A stretch of DNA of 64,000 nucleotides from Sesamum alatum (GCA_034509735.1 JACGWO010000002.1:48419115-48483114); one strand, 5' to 3'; numbered from the stretch's first letter, positions 1-11,811 are shown. Program-made: numbers and translations. Notes: generated by a model not told the origin, from the letters alone.

Positions 1-344
1 ATATTTAAATGCTAAACTTTAGTCCAAATAAGATCTCATCAGATTAAAACCAATTAGCCGATAACTGTGTCATGTTTTTGGTGTAAGATTTTCTTACTTA
101 AATATGGGTGGTACGCAGGTTTATGACTGACAAAGTAGATCGAAAGAATTGATACTTCAAATTTTATTATATCTTTTGTTTTATTTGATATACACATATT
201 ACATATATAAATTATTTAAATACTATTAAGTAGATAACGTAATTTTTATACACATAATATATACATATTGAATAAAATATAAAATACAAACAAATTAAAA
301 AAAAAAAAAGTTAAATACACTTTATCCCCTTCAATTTTATCAAA
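1..344 (-). promoter_or_regulatory. Upstream region of a PR-10 copy beyond the left edge
   Basis: This stretch matches, with substitutions and small indels, the sequence just upstream of the exon-1 fragments at 7.2 kb and 11.35 kb, and more loosely the upstream region of PR10-4. Position 1 corresponds to about 65 nt upstream of an ATG in those copies. Another PR-10 gene or fragment on the minus strand is therefore inferred just outside the window. No coding sequence is visible here. Confidence 0.6.
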
Positions 345-1045
345 TGCATTCGATATGCAAGAAATGGCTTCCCCAAGCCCAAGGACCAAAAACCTGAAAA
401 AGCCTGTAGAAGATCAAAGTAAACATCATGGCCCAACGAGAAAGCCTAGACATTCCTTAATAGGTAGGAATTATAGCCCAAGAAGCTGTAGTCGGACCCA
501 AAGGACCAAACCAAGTCCTCTTGGACACCCAATAGCAGTATGGGCCCAAACGATAAGAAGAGGCCTGATTTGGCCCCCCTGGATCGAAGTCCAAGAAGGA
601 AGAAGCCCAATTGTACGAGAAGGCGGGGATAAGGCTCGGTCGTCGTTCTGAAACCGCTTATGGTCTTTTTGGAGACCTCTTCTCGTGACTCTAAGGAGAC
701 CTGCAACCATCTTCCTGAAGTTAAGGGAAATGAGAATCCACCCGAACTGAAGAACCTCCTCTATAAATATCAACCCCTTGCCTTGGTATCGAGTAACGAA
801 TTTATACCCTCTCAAGCACACAAACTACTCACATCATTGCAAAAAGCATATTTCGTGTCTACTCGATTCTTCTATTTTATTTCTCATCTTTCTTTATCAG
901 TTTTTAAGCTTTATTATTTCATAATAGTTAATTACTTGAGTGTCGAAGTAATAACTTATTTTTGTAGGTTCTTTCTCAACTTGAATCGGAGCCCGCTCCA
1001 TTCAAACCCAAGGCTATCACGCAAATTGAACTATTTCAGCTCACA
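345..1045 (+). mobile_element. Solo LTR, probably Ty3/gypsy
   Basis: About 701 bp begins with TG and ends with CA, flanked by TCAAA (340-344) and TCAAT (1046-1050), a near-perfect 5-bp target duplication. The paralogous sequence near 12.02 kb lacks the insert, which gives an empty-site comparison. A TATA box (CTATAAATA, near 760) lies inside on the plus strand. No internal retroelement genes flank it, so it is a solo LTR. The gypsy assignment rests on general LTR style and is inference. Short ORFs inside are not genes. Confidence 0.75.
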
Positions 1046-1949
1046 TCAATTTTATTTACCCGCTTGAATTAATAAATGTAACATTCCCGCTGACTAAATA
1101 TTTAGACAAAATTATCCTTACACTATATACATGTATGATCCATAAAGATTTTTAACATTTTGCACCTTATATTAAAATTCAAATCTTTCTTAATTAGAAC
1201 AAATATACTTGAAGTATAGCAACTTATGTAATTTACATTTTAATGACTAAAGGTCTAATAATAAATGAGAACAATAAATGCACAAAAACATTTAACATAA
1301 AAAGTTCCGTCTTAACTTTTTATTTCAAAAATAAATTTTATTACTTATTTAATTTAAGTAAGTAAACTTTTTTTAGCTAAAGATGTATAACATCTCTATT
1401 TCTCGATATATATTTCTAAAAAATCAAATAAAAGTATATGTATCCATTTTTTTCCGAGAAGCGACCAAGATTTGTTGATTTTTGTGTCAAACCCTCTTGC
1501 TCTCGGTGAATTTCGACTAAATATAATGTCTCAAACAACAAAAGTTACGCATAATTACACCGTGCCTTAAATAAAAGCGGTACAATTATCCCTAATTTAA
1601 ATTTAGTATTCATATTCAATTTATATATTGCTCCGCATCCTCTATTCCATTCTACTATTCCATTTTGTATTCTACCTCTAAATAATTGATATGTGAAAAA
1701 TGAAAAATGATTGTAAATTATTGTGGCCCCATAGAGAGAGAAAATAAAAAAAAAAAAATCATTCATGAGAGAGAAAATATTAAGAGGAGACAATAAATAT
1801 TTTTTTACCACTACAATAAAATAGAATTATCAAGTCCAGACTCCATCCTTTATTCAAATACATAACAAACATACTTGGAAAATTAAAGTGGGTGGAATTG
1901 ATGATAAGCCGTAAGCAGTAGGATTAATAGGAGATGGATGTGATGTGCG
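1046..1949. other. 3' flank of PR10-1
   Basis: Non-coding, AT-rich sequence, paralogous in its left part to about 12.03-12.45 kb downstream of PR10-3. It holds a minus-strand AATAAA at 1849-1854, about 96 nt past the PR10-1 stop, a likely poly(A) signal that also occurs downstream of PR10-2, -3, -5 and -7. No gene is seen. Confidence 0.6.
1849..1854 (-). terminator. Poly(A) signal of PR10-1
   Basis: AATAAA on the minus strand. The surrounding sequence is conserved downstream of PR10-3 (13315-13320), PR10-5 (20046-20051) and PR10-7 (28588-28593), and in variant form at PR10-2 (7845-7850). Confidence 0.6.
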
Positions 1950-2510
1950 TCAGTTGCAGGGCTCGTTGTGATGGTGTTTGACCAGGTAATCTGCAGCAAG
2001 CTTCAGGATAGTAAGGAGGCCGTCACTGGTAACCGTAGCGGCGGCGGCTGCATTCTCCGCCACATACACGATGGTGCCTCTCGCGATGCACTCATCCTTC
2101 TTCCCCTCCTTCTCGATCACCTCCAACACTGTCCCGTAACTTTTAAATCCCAAATCTAGCTGCCCACCTTCCACCACCTCCGCCTTCTTCACTCGTTTCA
2201 CATCGTCCACCACCAAGAACTTCTCCTTGTACCACGGTGGCCCGGCCACCCCTGTTTGAAATTTCCATCATCGTTTAATCATCAATCCAAATTCAAAATC
2301 ACGTATAATTATTATTATTATGATACCTGGAGCATAAAAGACTTGGATGATGGTTCCAGCATGGCCATCACCTTTTAGGACTTCGAATCTGCTGAATTGA
2401 TCGGGAAGCTGTTCGACCAAGATCTTGGCCAGTAGGAGGGTGCCGTAGACCGTCCACGCTTCACTTGCAGATACCTTAACCTCTAGCTGCGCCGAAACTC
2501 TTCCGTCCAT
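1950..2510 (-). CDS. PR10-1: PR-10/Bet v 1 protein, norcoclaurine synthase-like
   Basis: Two exons, 2327-2510 and 1950-2251, with a 75-nt GT-AG intron. They encode 161 aa, the usual PR-10 length. The start is the ATG at 2510, shared by all paralogs. The phase-1 intron splits Gly62. The glycine-rich loop GDGHAGT lies at residues 47-53, followed by GPPWYKEKF (65-73) and a C-terminal helix with LLTILKLAADYLV. PR-10 proteins are small cytosolic folds with a large hydrophobic cavity that bind phytohormones or alkaloid and phenolic ligands. Some are enzymes, such as S-norcoclaurine synthase. From memory of the Thalictrum enzyme, the catalytic Tyr is kept (Tyr100) but the catalytic Lys is Arg (Arg119). 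Alkaloid condensation is therefore doubtful and the ligand is unknown. It is most like PR10-3. Confidence 0.93.
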
Positions 2511-2558
2511 TTTTCCCTTTTTTTTTAACTTTGTGAAAGAAACTATACAGCACTTCCG

Positions 2559-2565
2559 ATTTATA
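2559..2565 (-). promoter_or_regulatory. TATA box of PR10-1
   Basis: TATAAAT on the minus strand, 49 nt upstream of the ATG. It lies in a core promoter block conserved across the array (TTGTGAAAG-like on the other strand, then ATTTATAGA). Confidence 0.65.
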
Positions 2566-5154
2566 GACAGATGCTAGCAGTATTTAAATTAGAAATTCAA
2601 GTCATAAAAAATCTTCTAGAATTAGAATAAATTATATATCAATTATGTGGCGTGGATTGATGTAGAAATTGGACCCAAGTTTGGTATTTGCATGTTACAC
2701 ATGTAAACAATTCAATTATTTACATGTATAGTGAGTTTTATATATATATATAAACAATTCAATTATTTACATAGTGAGTTATATATATATATATATAGTA
2801 ACGGGTATATATTACATAAAAGATAAAATATCAAGATTATTTAAAATAAAAAATTCAATTCGCGAAGTGGGCTGGCAGCGACCATATTAACTATCTAAAA
2901 AATTTTATATTCTTTTTTAATATATATACCTATAAGCGAAAGAAAATAAAGAACAATAGATAACCTCGTACTAGAAAAAAAAATTATTATTATTAGTTAC
3001 ATTTTTAATAATTATGGCAAAAAACCATGGTGAATAACTATTATTAACTACAGTTAAATAAAAATCGTTGCAAAAATTAGCTTTTTCACCACAAAAAATT
3101 TATTTGTCATGGCTAAGAGCCGTAATAAAAATATTCGTCATGGCTTTTAGCCATGACAAATGTTTTAGCCACCCTCGCAAAAACTACGGCCGACAACCAT
3201 TGCTTGGTCGTGGTTAATGATTAGGGTTAATTGTAATTTTTGTCCTGTAATTTTAGGCATTTGGCTTTTTGGTCCTTTAAATTTCTAGGGTAGCAAAATA
3301 GTCCTTTAACTTTTTAATTTTCTCGATTTTCATCATTTGGTCGTCGGATTTTTTAAAACTCGTCGGAATAATGGCGCGCGATTCAGAAGTGAGGCTTTTA
3401 AACTCGCCAGAAGAAGGGGCAATGCCTGAATGTGGTATCACTCGAGAAGACAATCAACCTCAATGCCTGAATGTGGTATCACTTAAGAAGACAATCAACC
3501 TCATCGCGTGCCATTATCCGATAAGTTTTAAAAAATTCAGTGACCAGAGGACGAAAATCACAAAAATTGAAAAGTTAAAGAACTATTTTGCTACCTTAGA
3601 AACTTAAAGGACCAAAACACTAAATACTAATAATTACAGGACGGAAAATACAATTAACTGAAAAGTTAAATGACTATTTTGCTACTTTAGAAACTTAAAA
3701 GACCAAAACGCCAAATACCTAGACGAAAATTACAATTAATTCTAATGATTATTCGCTATAATTATTTAATATTAATTATAACAATTAATCATAATTAAAT
3801 GTCATATTTGTTGTAGTAGTGTTGGTCGCTGTCGGCAGACGAAAATGAAAGTCTCCGCTGTGTTGCTCTTCAACTTCTGTTGCCAAAATCCACCTACCGA
3901 AGTCAGTATATTCGATTACCAAGGTCAATATATTCGCTGGCGGCCAGCTACTTTGCCACTTGAATTTAAATTGTAATAATTAATGGGATTAAATGCAAAA
4001 TTGGTCCAATTACTTAATTCTGTTGGTAATTTAATCCTTTAAATATTTGAGGTAGCAATATGATAATGTAATTTTAATTTTTTTGCAATTTTAGGATATT
4101 TGTTGCCAAAAAATTTAAAAATTGCTGAAAATCTCATGTGAACCTCACCTGATGTTAAAAATTTGGGAATTCTTCTCTCATTGGCTGATTAATGATAATG
4201 TGGCGAAGGAGGTGGAACATGTGCTGACTCAAAAAAGAAAAGGAATGACGTGGAAATTCAGCCTCCACATCATCTGCTGACATGTTTGGGAGGGAAAAGG
4301 TCTGGGGCGTGAGAAGCACATGATTAAGACATCAGTCTTCTCCTCTAAATTCATTCCGAATCGACAAGACCCCAAATTCTCTCTTTGAAAAAGTCCTAAT
4401 TTTCTCTCTTTAAAAAAATCTTCGAATCTTTGGAATCCCGAGTAAAAAGAGTCATTTTGCTGAGTGCGTATTGTGGAGAAGAAGACCATGCGAATATTCA
4501 GAAGGTTTCAGGCGAAGGTATTCAAAAGGAGTCAGAGACATGTTGGGTTGCCGCCACCTCGATACCGTAATAAGCTTTTTATATTTTAAAGTTATTTGTG
4601 TCGTTTTGTGAGTATATTGATACGAATATTGCAGTTGTTTAATGTATGTGGTCCCCATTGACCCCATTTTTTACTGTGCTTATTTACATTGTGTTGTCAC
4701 TTTTTTGTGTTATGAATTTCTGTATTATGATTACTTGACTAAAAAATTACAACAACAGCACCACCAACTGACGTAGATCCATCTACTATTCCTTCTGTGT
4801 TATCAATTTCATACATGCGGGTGGTAATGTTCTTCAAAGACTATTTTAATGTTTTCTCTGCAAATAAATAATTCATTCAACATAATTTCTGCTGGCCTAC
4901 AACTACAGATATTTATATCTCCAAATTGCGACTGCATTTCTCTGACCTTGTCTCTAAGCATCGTTTTAAAAATCGGATTGAAATTAATTATTGGGTTACC
5001 AGATTACTGGTTGATCGGTTAGATCGAATTGAAAAAATTAATTGACTCGAATCATTAATATATACTAGTAAGTGTGGCACATTCTTGTATGTGCATAATT
5101 TTCAAAAGTTTTTTGAAATAAAATATTGGGTGTTTTTTAATCCAATAAGATTAG

Positions 5155-5187
<33 letters not shown>

Positions 5188-7147
5188 TTGTACTATGATT
5201 TAGGCAGTTAACAATTTCAGTCCCATAAGATATGAATTCAGGTATTTTTAGTATCAAAAAGTCATGTGCTTTGCATGTCTGTTAACAACCGTTAACTTGG
5301 GACTAAAAAACCTAAAACTATAGGACTGAAAATATATAAAATCATTTTTTATGGGACCAAAGTCCTCATCTGCCTAAATTGTGGTACCAAAAAAAAATAT
5401 GACTTTATCTTATGAGACTAAAAAAAACATTTTATAAATTGCATTAGTTAATTTTTTGTAGAGTAAAAAAATACCTAAAGTGGGTTGATCGTGCTTTAAA
5501 GGAAACATGCTTATTTGAACTCCCAAATATTCTCTCGCATATTTAGGAGTTGTGGGTTGTTGATAGACAAAACCTCAATCAAAGGATGATTAAAAAGGAA
5601 AGCCGAATTCTTTCCATAAAAATCAACGAGAGAACAAGATCGTACAATTTAAATTATCTTGTAATTACTAAATTACTCTTAAACAGTGAATTGCATCGAC
5701 AAGCTTATGGTTGGTAGGATCGTAGGGGATTAAAAAATAATTTTGTCACCTCTCATTATTTTTGTCAGGTGGAGGCTGTCGGAGAGCTTCCACGTGTCGC
5801 TTGCAAGTAAGGGCAGTGCCAATTTGATAGGACTTGATTTTGGGTCTTTCACTAAGGGAAAAATTCAATTTACTTTTATGTGTTATCACTAGGTATAGGT
5901 ATAAATGTTATTTTATAATTAAAAAGGAAAAAAAATAGAGGAAAAGGCGCGAGTAACACACTTCTCTTGTGAAGGGACTTTTTTTTATTCATTTTTGAAA
6001 TCAAAAAGAGATAAATTGACACTTTTTTCACATGGAATTTTTTGAATATTTATCATACGGGATAAAATGAATTGAACTCCTTTTACTAATAATAAGCCCA
6101 TGTACTAGTAACAGATAAATCCAGGTTTCTCATAATAAGCCCACTTACTCAAATCCATTAGTTAGCCCGTAAACTCATTCACTAGTACTAGGCACAATCC
6201 CTAAGTTCAAACCAAATTAGTTCCAGCTGGACACGACAACAATAACGCCAACAGCGAAAAAAGGACAACTGAAAAAAAAATAATCTACATTATATTTTTC
6301 TTGTGCAAAATAAATAAATCTCTCATTTCTCCACTTTTAGATATTCTCTCCCCACTTATATAGAAAAGGCATATCTCGAGAGGGAAAAATGAGATATTTT
6401 CTGTAAAAAATGATATCGTCAAATCTGAGAATGAAGAATGCGTCTACTTTGCCTTATATACAAGTTGAAACATATTGTGGGACAACTACTAACAAAAAGC
6501 GCTCTCCAACTAACAAAAAACGCGGGATTTGTAATAGCTGTATAAATGAATTTTGGCGTGCCTACTCTTTCTGCATCGCGTCTGCAGCCATAAGCAAAGA
6601 ACTCAACTTTGCCGCACACTAGTTAGAACCACATAGCTTCTACATAAAAAAATTAAAAAAAATGCTCCATCTTGTGATTTTCTCAACACCATATTATAAT
6701 TATTCCTAAAATTTTGGTATTTTTTTTATTGGAATAATTATAATTACACCCCCTAATTTATGGTCTATTTACACAAATCACCTCTGTTTTTTGAATAATT
6801 ACACATACACCCACTAAAATGTAAGCATCGTTTACACAAACCATCCCTATTGTTTCAGAAAATTACACTTACACCCCTCAAAAGTATCGACATTATTACA
6901 CAAACTATCCCTATTTTTTAGCTATCAAGAGTGGTTTCTGTAATTATGCAAAAGATAGGGATGGTTTTGTGTAAATAGACTATACGTCAGGGGTGTAAAT
7001 GTAATTATCCCTTTTTTATTTAATAGATAAGTTTCTTGTATTTATGTCATTATATGTATTAAACTTGTAATGATAAATTATAATAATTTAAATATTTTGA
7101 TAAATTTTCAATAATTATTAAATTTTAACAGCGCTAAACTAAATTTT
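2566..7147. other. PR10-1 to exon-fragment spacer, repeat-filled
   Basis: No gene is recognised. About 2995-3215 is an ACCATGG-rich foldback MITE related to copies near 22.4 and 30.85 kb. About 3218-3660 is a dispersed repeat (motif 'gggttaattgtaattttt') also seen near 19.3 and 42.9 kb. About 5155-5190 is a TTA microsatellite. About 5190-5430 matches the repeat at 10.03-10.39 kb. The short ORFs here show no family resemblance. Confidence 0.5.
6731..7011. mobile_element. Mutator-type MITE, GGAATAATTA family
   Basis: A 281-bp element with terminal inverted repeats (GGAATAATTA... / ...TAATTATCCC), flanked by a perfect 9-bp duplication TTTTTTATT at 6722-6730 and 7012-7020. A 9-bp duplication is the signature of Mutator-like transposons. 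Relatives lie at 52593-52872, about 52303-52567 and about 57731-58010. Confidence 0.75.
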
Positions 7148-7208
7148 TGGCTTCACCATTGCTTGCAGGTATCTTAACCTCTCTCTCCTTTGATACTCTT
7201 CCCACCAT
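7148..7208 (-). pseudogene. Truncated PR-10 exon 1 fragment
   Basis: From the ATG at 7208 this reads MVGRVSKEREVKIPAS and a few more residues. It then breaks off where intact paralogs continue with EAWKVYG. The upstream sequence (7209-7560) still resembles PR-10 promoters. The fragment at 11292-11352 has the same breakpoint, so the truncation predates a duplication. Confidence 0.8.
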
Positions 7209-7844
7209 TTCCCCTCTTTTTCAACTTTGTGAAGAGACCATGCGCGCTTCATATTTATGGTTAGATGCCAATAATATTTAAATGCAAAATTTTAGTCCGA
7301 ATAAGATATGATCAGATTAGAACCAATTAGTCGATAGTTGTGTCATGTTTTTTGTATAAAATTTTTTTAATTAAATATGGGTGGTACGTACTCAGGTTTA
7401 TGATTGACAAAGTAGATTGAAAGAATTTTCTACTTCAAATTTTATTATATCTTTTGTTTTTATTTGATATACACACATTACATATATAAATTATATAACT
7501 ATTAAAACAAATGACATAATTTTTGTACACATAATATGTATATATTAAATAAAATATAAAATACAAAAAAAATTTGGGCCGTGTGGCTCCACCCCGATTG
7601 CGTGAGTATGTTAGCTCACTATTTCTGCAACTCTACCCCAAATTGGGGTAGAGTTGATACTTTGGTTCAATAATATATATATATACTTAAGCCTACTTAA
7701 ACATATAAAATAAAAGTAGATTGAAAAGATTGGTTAAGATACAATGTGAGAGAGAAACGCGATCGTTAAATAGTATTCGTTTAATTCAAAGTGTTTGAGG
7801 AATTAGAGTACCACTGCAAAGTACTCCACACCCAAACTCCATCA

Positions 7845-7850
7845 TTTATT
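7845..7850 (-). terminator. Poly(A) signal of PR10-2
   Basis: AATAAA on the minus strand, 106 nt past the stop codon, in the conserved 3'-flank context. Confidence 0.5.
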
Positions 7851-7955
7851 TAAATACATAACATATACAGACTCAACTGACTTAAATACTTCTTCTTGAT
7901 TAAAAGGGATGAAACTGATAACCCGAAAGGAGTAGGAATAGGAGATGGATCTGCG

Positions 7956-8668
7956 TCAGTTGCATTGATTGTAGTGCATGCGGGTGGTGCACTCGTTATT
8001 GTAGTTCTTGTGGGTAATGCACTCGTTATTGTAGTTCTTATGGGTGATCCACTCGTTATTGTAGTTTTTGTGGGTGATGCGCCTCTTATTGTAGTTTCTA
8101 GTCACGTGAGCTGCAATAATCTTCATGATAGCAAAGAGGCCCTCAATGGAACTGGTAACCAAAGGGATAGCAGCTTCATCATACAACACATACTCGATGG
8201 TGCCTCTCATGATGCACTCATCCTTCTTCCCTTCCTTCTCTATAGCTTCCAACACAACCATGTAACTCTCAAACCCCTGTTCCAAAACCCCGCCCTCTGT
8301 AAACACCCCTACTTTCACTCGTTTCTCATCGTCAACCACCAAGAACTTCTCCTTGTACCATGCCGGCCCCGGCACCCCTGTTTGAAATTTCCATCATTGT
8401 TAATCATCCATCCATCCCAATTCAAAATCATGCATGCATGTATGTGTAATTATTATTATTATTATCAACATGATACGTACGTACCTGGAGCGAAAAAGAC
8501 TTGGATGATGGTTCCAGCATAGCCATTGCCTTTTAGGACTTTGAATCCACTATATAGATCGGGAAGCTTTTCGACCCCGAGCTTGGCCAATTGGAGGCTA
8601 CCATAAACCTTCCACGTTTCGCTTGCAGGTACTTTAACCTCTAGCTCTCTCCAAACTTTTCCCTCCAT
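7956..8668 (-). CDS. PR10-2: PR-10/Bet v 1 protein with C-terminal decapeptide repeats
   Basis: Exons 8485-8668 and 7956-8377 with a 107-nt intron, encoding 201 aa, about 40 residues longer than its paralogs. The N-terminal body is a normal Bet v 1 fold: glycine loop GNGYAGT and, after the splice, GPAWYKEKF and a VVDDEKRV strand. After the last helix the tail (residues about 162-201) is four imperfect 10-residue units of the type ITHKNYNNEC, encoded by a 30-bp minisatellite (7968-8099). The unit resembles the native ends of paralogs (for example TKNYNPCK in PR10-3), so the tail probably arose by tandem duplication of C-terminal codons. The reading frame is intact. By sequence the body is nearest PR10-5/7 (VLEQGFESY versus VLDQGFKSY). 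Ligand unknown. Confidence 0.9.
7968..8099. repeat. 30-bp coding minisatellite in PR10-2
   Basis: Four 30-bp units start at 7968, 7998, 8028 and 8058, with a partial fifth at 8088. Each begins ATTGTAGTT or close to it on the plus strand. The period is a multiple of three, so the minus-strand frame is kept. Confidence 0.92.
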
Positions 8669-8742
8669 TTTCCTCCTTTTCTTTTTTTTTTTTTTCCCCT
8701 CTTTCTCAACTTCGTGATGGAAACTACATGCACTTCATGCAT

Positions 8743-8749
8743 ATTTATA
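8743..8749 (-). promoter_or_regulatory. TATA box of PR10-2
   Basis: TATAAAT on the minus strand, 75 nt upstream of the ATG, in the conserved block that also contains TGCATGAAGTGCATG. Confidence 0.6.
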
Positions 8750-8759
8750 GATAGAAGCA

Positions 8760-9057
8760 AGCAGTATTTAAATTAGAAGTTCAAGTCACAAAAATTATGA
8801 TCAGATAAGACAGAAGCAATTACACATCAATTGTGTCGCGTGATTGAGGTAAAAATTGTCCCTCAATGATTGTGGCGGGACCCAAATTGAATATATGCTC
8901 ATTGTGAATTTATATCTATATTAATATATAAAGAAAACATCTATACTAATATATAAAGAAAACACCGTTTTTACTTATAAAAGACGGTTACTTATATCGC
9001 GATACCAATTTTTTGTTATGCCAATAATACCGCTAAATTAGTTTTTTTTTCTTTCTT

Positions 9058-9091
<34 letters not shown>

Positions 9092-11280
9092 AGAAACTAG
9101 TGACATAGGTATTATGACAACATTGTGACAAAAAATTATTATCATTAAATTTTATTAGTGACAAGATTTTAATATTTTGTGACAATAACTATTGTCACTC
9201 AAAAGCTTATTTCTTGTAGTGTTTTTTTAAGTGTATTATAATATATCTTAAAATATTAAATATTATTTATTATATACACGCAGAGACGGCGTGCCACACT
9301 GACTAGTTATTATAAAAGAAAACTTTTTGTGGTATCAACTTTTATGTACCTAATTTATCATTTAGTTTATTTTTTCTTTCGAGAATAAAGTTGGTCAAAA
9401 TAGTTATTTCAATATTTTAATAATTTCACAATTATATTTTTTTTAATTTTTCTTTTCTCATTCCCTCATATCATGAATTTTTTTTTTCATAATTCTATTT
9501 TCATCCCACAGTACAATTTTTTTTATATATCTCGAAGAGTGTGCCACAACTATTAATATATATTAAATAAAATATAAAATGTAAAATTAATTTAAAATGA
9601 AATATTCAAATTCGCAAAATATGGTGGCAGAGAATATATATTCACCTGTTCTGATGTCACAAAATGCCCTCCACCCATATCCAATTAATTTATTTCACAT
9701 CGAGTAACAACCTTTTTCTTTTATTATTCTCATCGGCAAACAACTTGCAAAACCGTGGGAATCATGAACCTTTATTTATTTTAATAATTAATTAACATTT
9801 GCTATTGGCGGGGAAATTTTTATTTCGTTTCAAAATTTATATTTATTATATAAATTGTTGTTATAAATTATTATTATTATTTTATGTTGTTAATGCTACA
9901 TATATATATATATATATATATGATGGTTCAGATTAATCGGTTTTTTACAATTCGGCCCAATCAGTTGGACTACTAACCTAGTTGTAGCACCCCCTTTATA
10001 AATACATTCCATCTCATATGAAATTCACAGGACAAAATGCTTTTTTAGTCTCATAAGATTATGTCATTATTTTTTTCATACCAAACCTAGGTAGGTGACG
10101 ATTTCAATCCCATAAAATATGAATTCAGGCATTTTTGTCCCAAAAAGTCATGTGCTTTGCACATGTATGTTAACAGCCGTTAACTTAAGACTAAAAATAC
10201 CTAAATTGTGGGACTATAAATACCTAAAATTGTGTTTTATGGGACTAAAATATATAAAATCATGGCCACATCAGTTAACTTGGGGTTGAAAATATCTAAA
10301 ATCGTATTTTACGGGATTGAAATCGTCATCTACCTAAGTTGTGGTACCTAAAAAAAAAAATGACCTAATCTTATGGGGACTGAATTTTTGTAAGAGAAGA
10401 GATAATTAATCCCCTTTTCCTTCCCTAATTTCCTTCAAAAATTATTTTTTTCCACTCAAAGGTAGTTATATTTCTTCCGTAAAGTGTTGCCAAGCTGGAA
10501 AACATGTTAATTTTCCCTCCAATCAAAAGTACTTAATATCTACGTGCTGAGCACATGGTCCACGCTGTTAAAAAACAAACAGATGAAGTGTACGAGGACC
10601 AAAAGTGCGAATTTTTTCAAGTTTTGGGACCAAAATTGCCAATTCAATAACACTACAAGAAAATAGAAGATTAGCGACAAAAAAATAAGTGACAATTTTA
10701 ATTTTGTCACTAATTATATATATTTAGTGACAAGAATATTTATTTTGTCACAATAATGAATTTTATGATTTTAATAATTACTATTATTTTGTAAAAAAAT
10801 TTATTATATAGTGACAAAAAGATGTTCACAAAGTTGTCACTAAATACAATTAGTGACTCATGTATAGTGAACCTAGTGACAATAAAATAATTGTTGTCAC
10901 TATATTGTGTTGTCACTATAGATGAGTTACTAATTGTTTTAGTGACAACTTTATACACAATTTTTATCACTAATAATTATATAGTGACAAGATAAAAGAT
11001 GTTGTCACTTAATATATATTTTTAGTGACAACTTTAAAACTGTCATTTAATATTTTGTCACTAATATCATATTTTCTTATAGTGTAATGAATGGAACCAA
11101 ACGTGAAAAGGGCGTAACTTTTGGAACCAAAAATATTATTTCCCCTATTTTACGTATATAGGCACAATCCGTGAGTTTAGCTGGAAACGACAACAATGAT
11201 GGCAACAATGAAAAAATGACAAGAATAAGTGAAAAAGAATGAATTGCCTACTGAATAGTTATTAAATTTTGACAAAATTA
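8760..11280. other. PR10-2 to exon-fragment spacer
   Basis: No gene is recognised. It holds a CT microsatellite (about 9061-9091) and the right end of a CACTA MITE (about 9100-9221, ending CTTGTAGTG). It also holds an AT microsatellite near 9900-9920, a dispersed repeat about 10025-10395, and the full CACTA MITE described separately. Confidence 0.5.
10651..11084. mobile_element. CACTA-type MITE
   Basis: Ends are CACTACAAGAAAAT on the left and, read inward from the right, CACTATAAGAAAAT. The 3-bp target duplication TAA (10648-10650 and 11085-11087) fits the CACTA superfamily. The interior is an imperfect palindrome of TAGTGACAA motifs with no coding capacity; the open frame inside it is accidental. 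Confidence 0.85.
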
Positions 11281-11291
11281 AACAAAATTTC

Positions 11292-11352
11292 TGGCTTCAC
11301 TGCTGCTTGCAAGTATCTTAACCTCTCTCTCCTCCGATACTCTTCCCACCAT
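11292..11352 (-). pseudogene. Truncated PR-10 exon 1 fragment
   Basis: From the ATG at 11352 it reads MVGRVSEEREVKILAS and a few residues more, then stops at the same point as the fragment at 7148-7208. It keeps a TATA-like upstream region. It is a duplicated dead fragment, not a gene. Confidence 0.8.
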
Positions 11353-11535
11353 TCCCCCTCTTCTTCAACTTTGTGAAAGAAATTAGGCGCACTTCACATT
11401 TATAGATAGATGCCGACAATATTTAAATGCGAAATTTTAGTCCAGATAAGATCTGATCAGATTAGAATCAATTAGCAGATAAATGTGTTATGTTTTTGGT
11501 GTAAGATTTTTATAATTAACATGGGTGGTACCCAG

Positions 11536-11811
11536 CATTACAAGAAAGTAGCTTAATAACAACGAAAAAATTTGTTGCTGAAATTAACGTCGAGCTAATT
11601 AACAAGTAAATTTCTCATTGTTAATCTACACTATTTAATATATATTTTAAATAATTCGTTGCTAAACTTGTTAGCAAGTAAATTTTCGTTGCTAAATTCA
11701 TTTGCAAGTAAATTTCTTATACTAAATAATATATTAGCAACGGAAATTTTGACTTGCTAATAAGCTCGACGCTGATTTTTTTCGTTGTTATTGAACGTTT
11801 TTCTTGTAGTG
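11536..11811. mobile_element. CACTA-type MITE with empty site elsewhere in the window
   Basis: A 276-bp element starting CATTACAAGAAAG and ending TTTCTTGTAGTG, flanked by CAG on both sides (11533-11535 and 11812-11814). The paralogous promoter segments near 113-125 and 7385-7395 read straight through this point with a single CAG. That demonstrates the insertion. Confidence 0.85.

Noticed and set aside
355..1067. Plus-strand ORFs of 98 and 135 aa
   Set aside because: They lie inside the solo LTR and do not resemble any retroelement protein.
7896..8522. 208-aa plus-strand ORF over PR10-2
   Set aside because: It is the antisense shadow of the PR10-2 exons and the 30-bp repeat. It crosses the PR10-2 intron and has no family resemblance.
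10740..10970. 76-aa minus-strand ORF
   Set aside because: By-product of the TAGTGACAA palindromes of the CACTA MITE.
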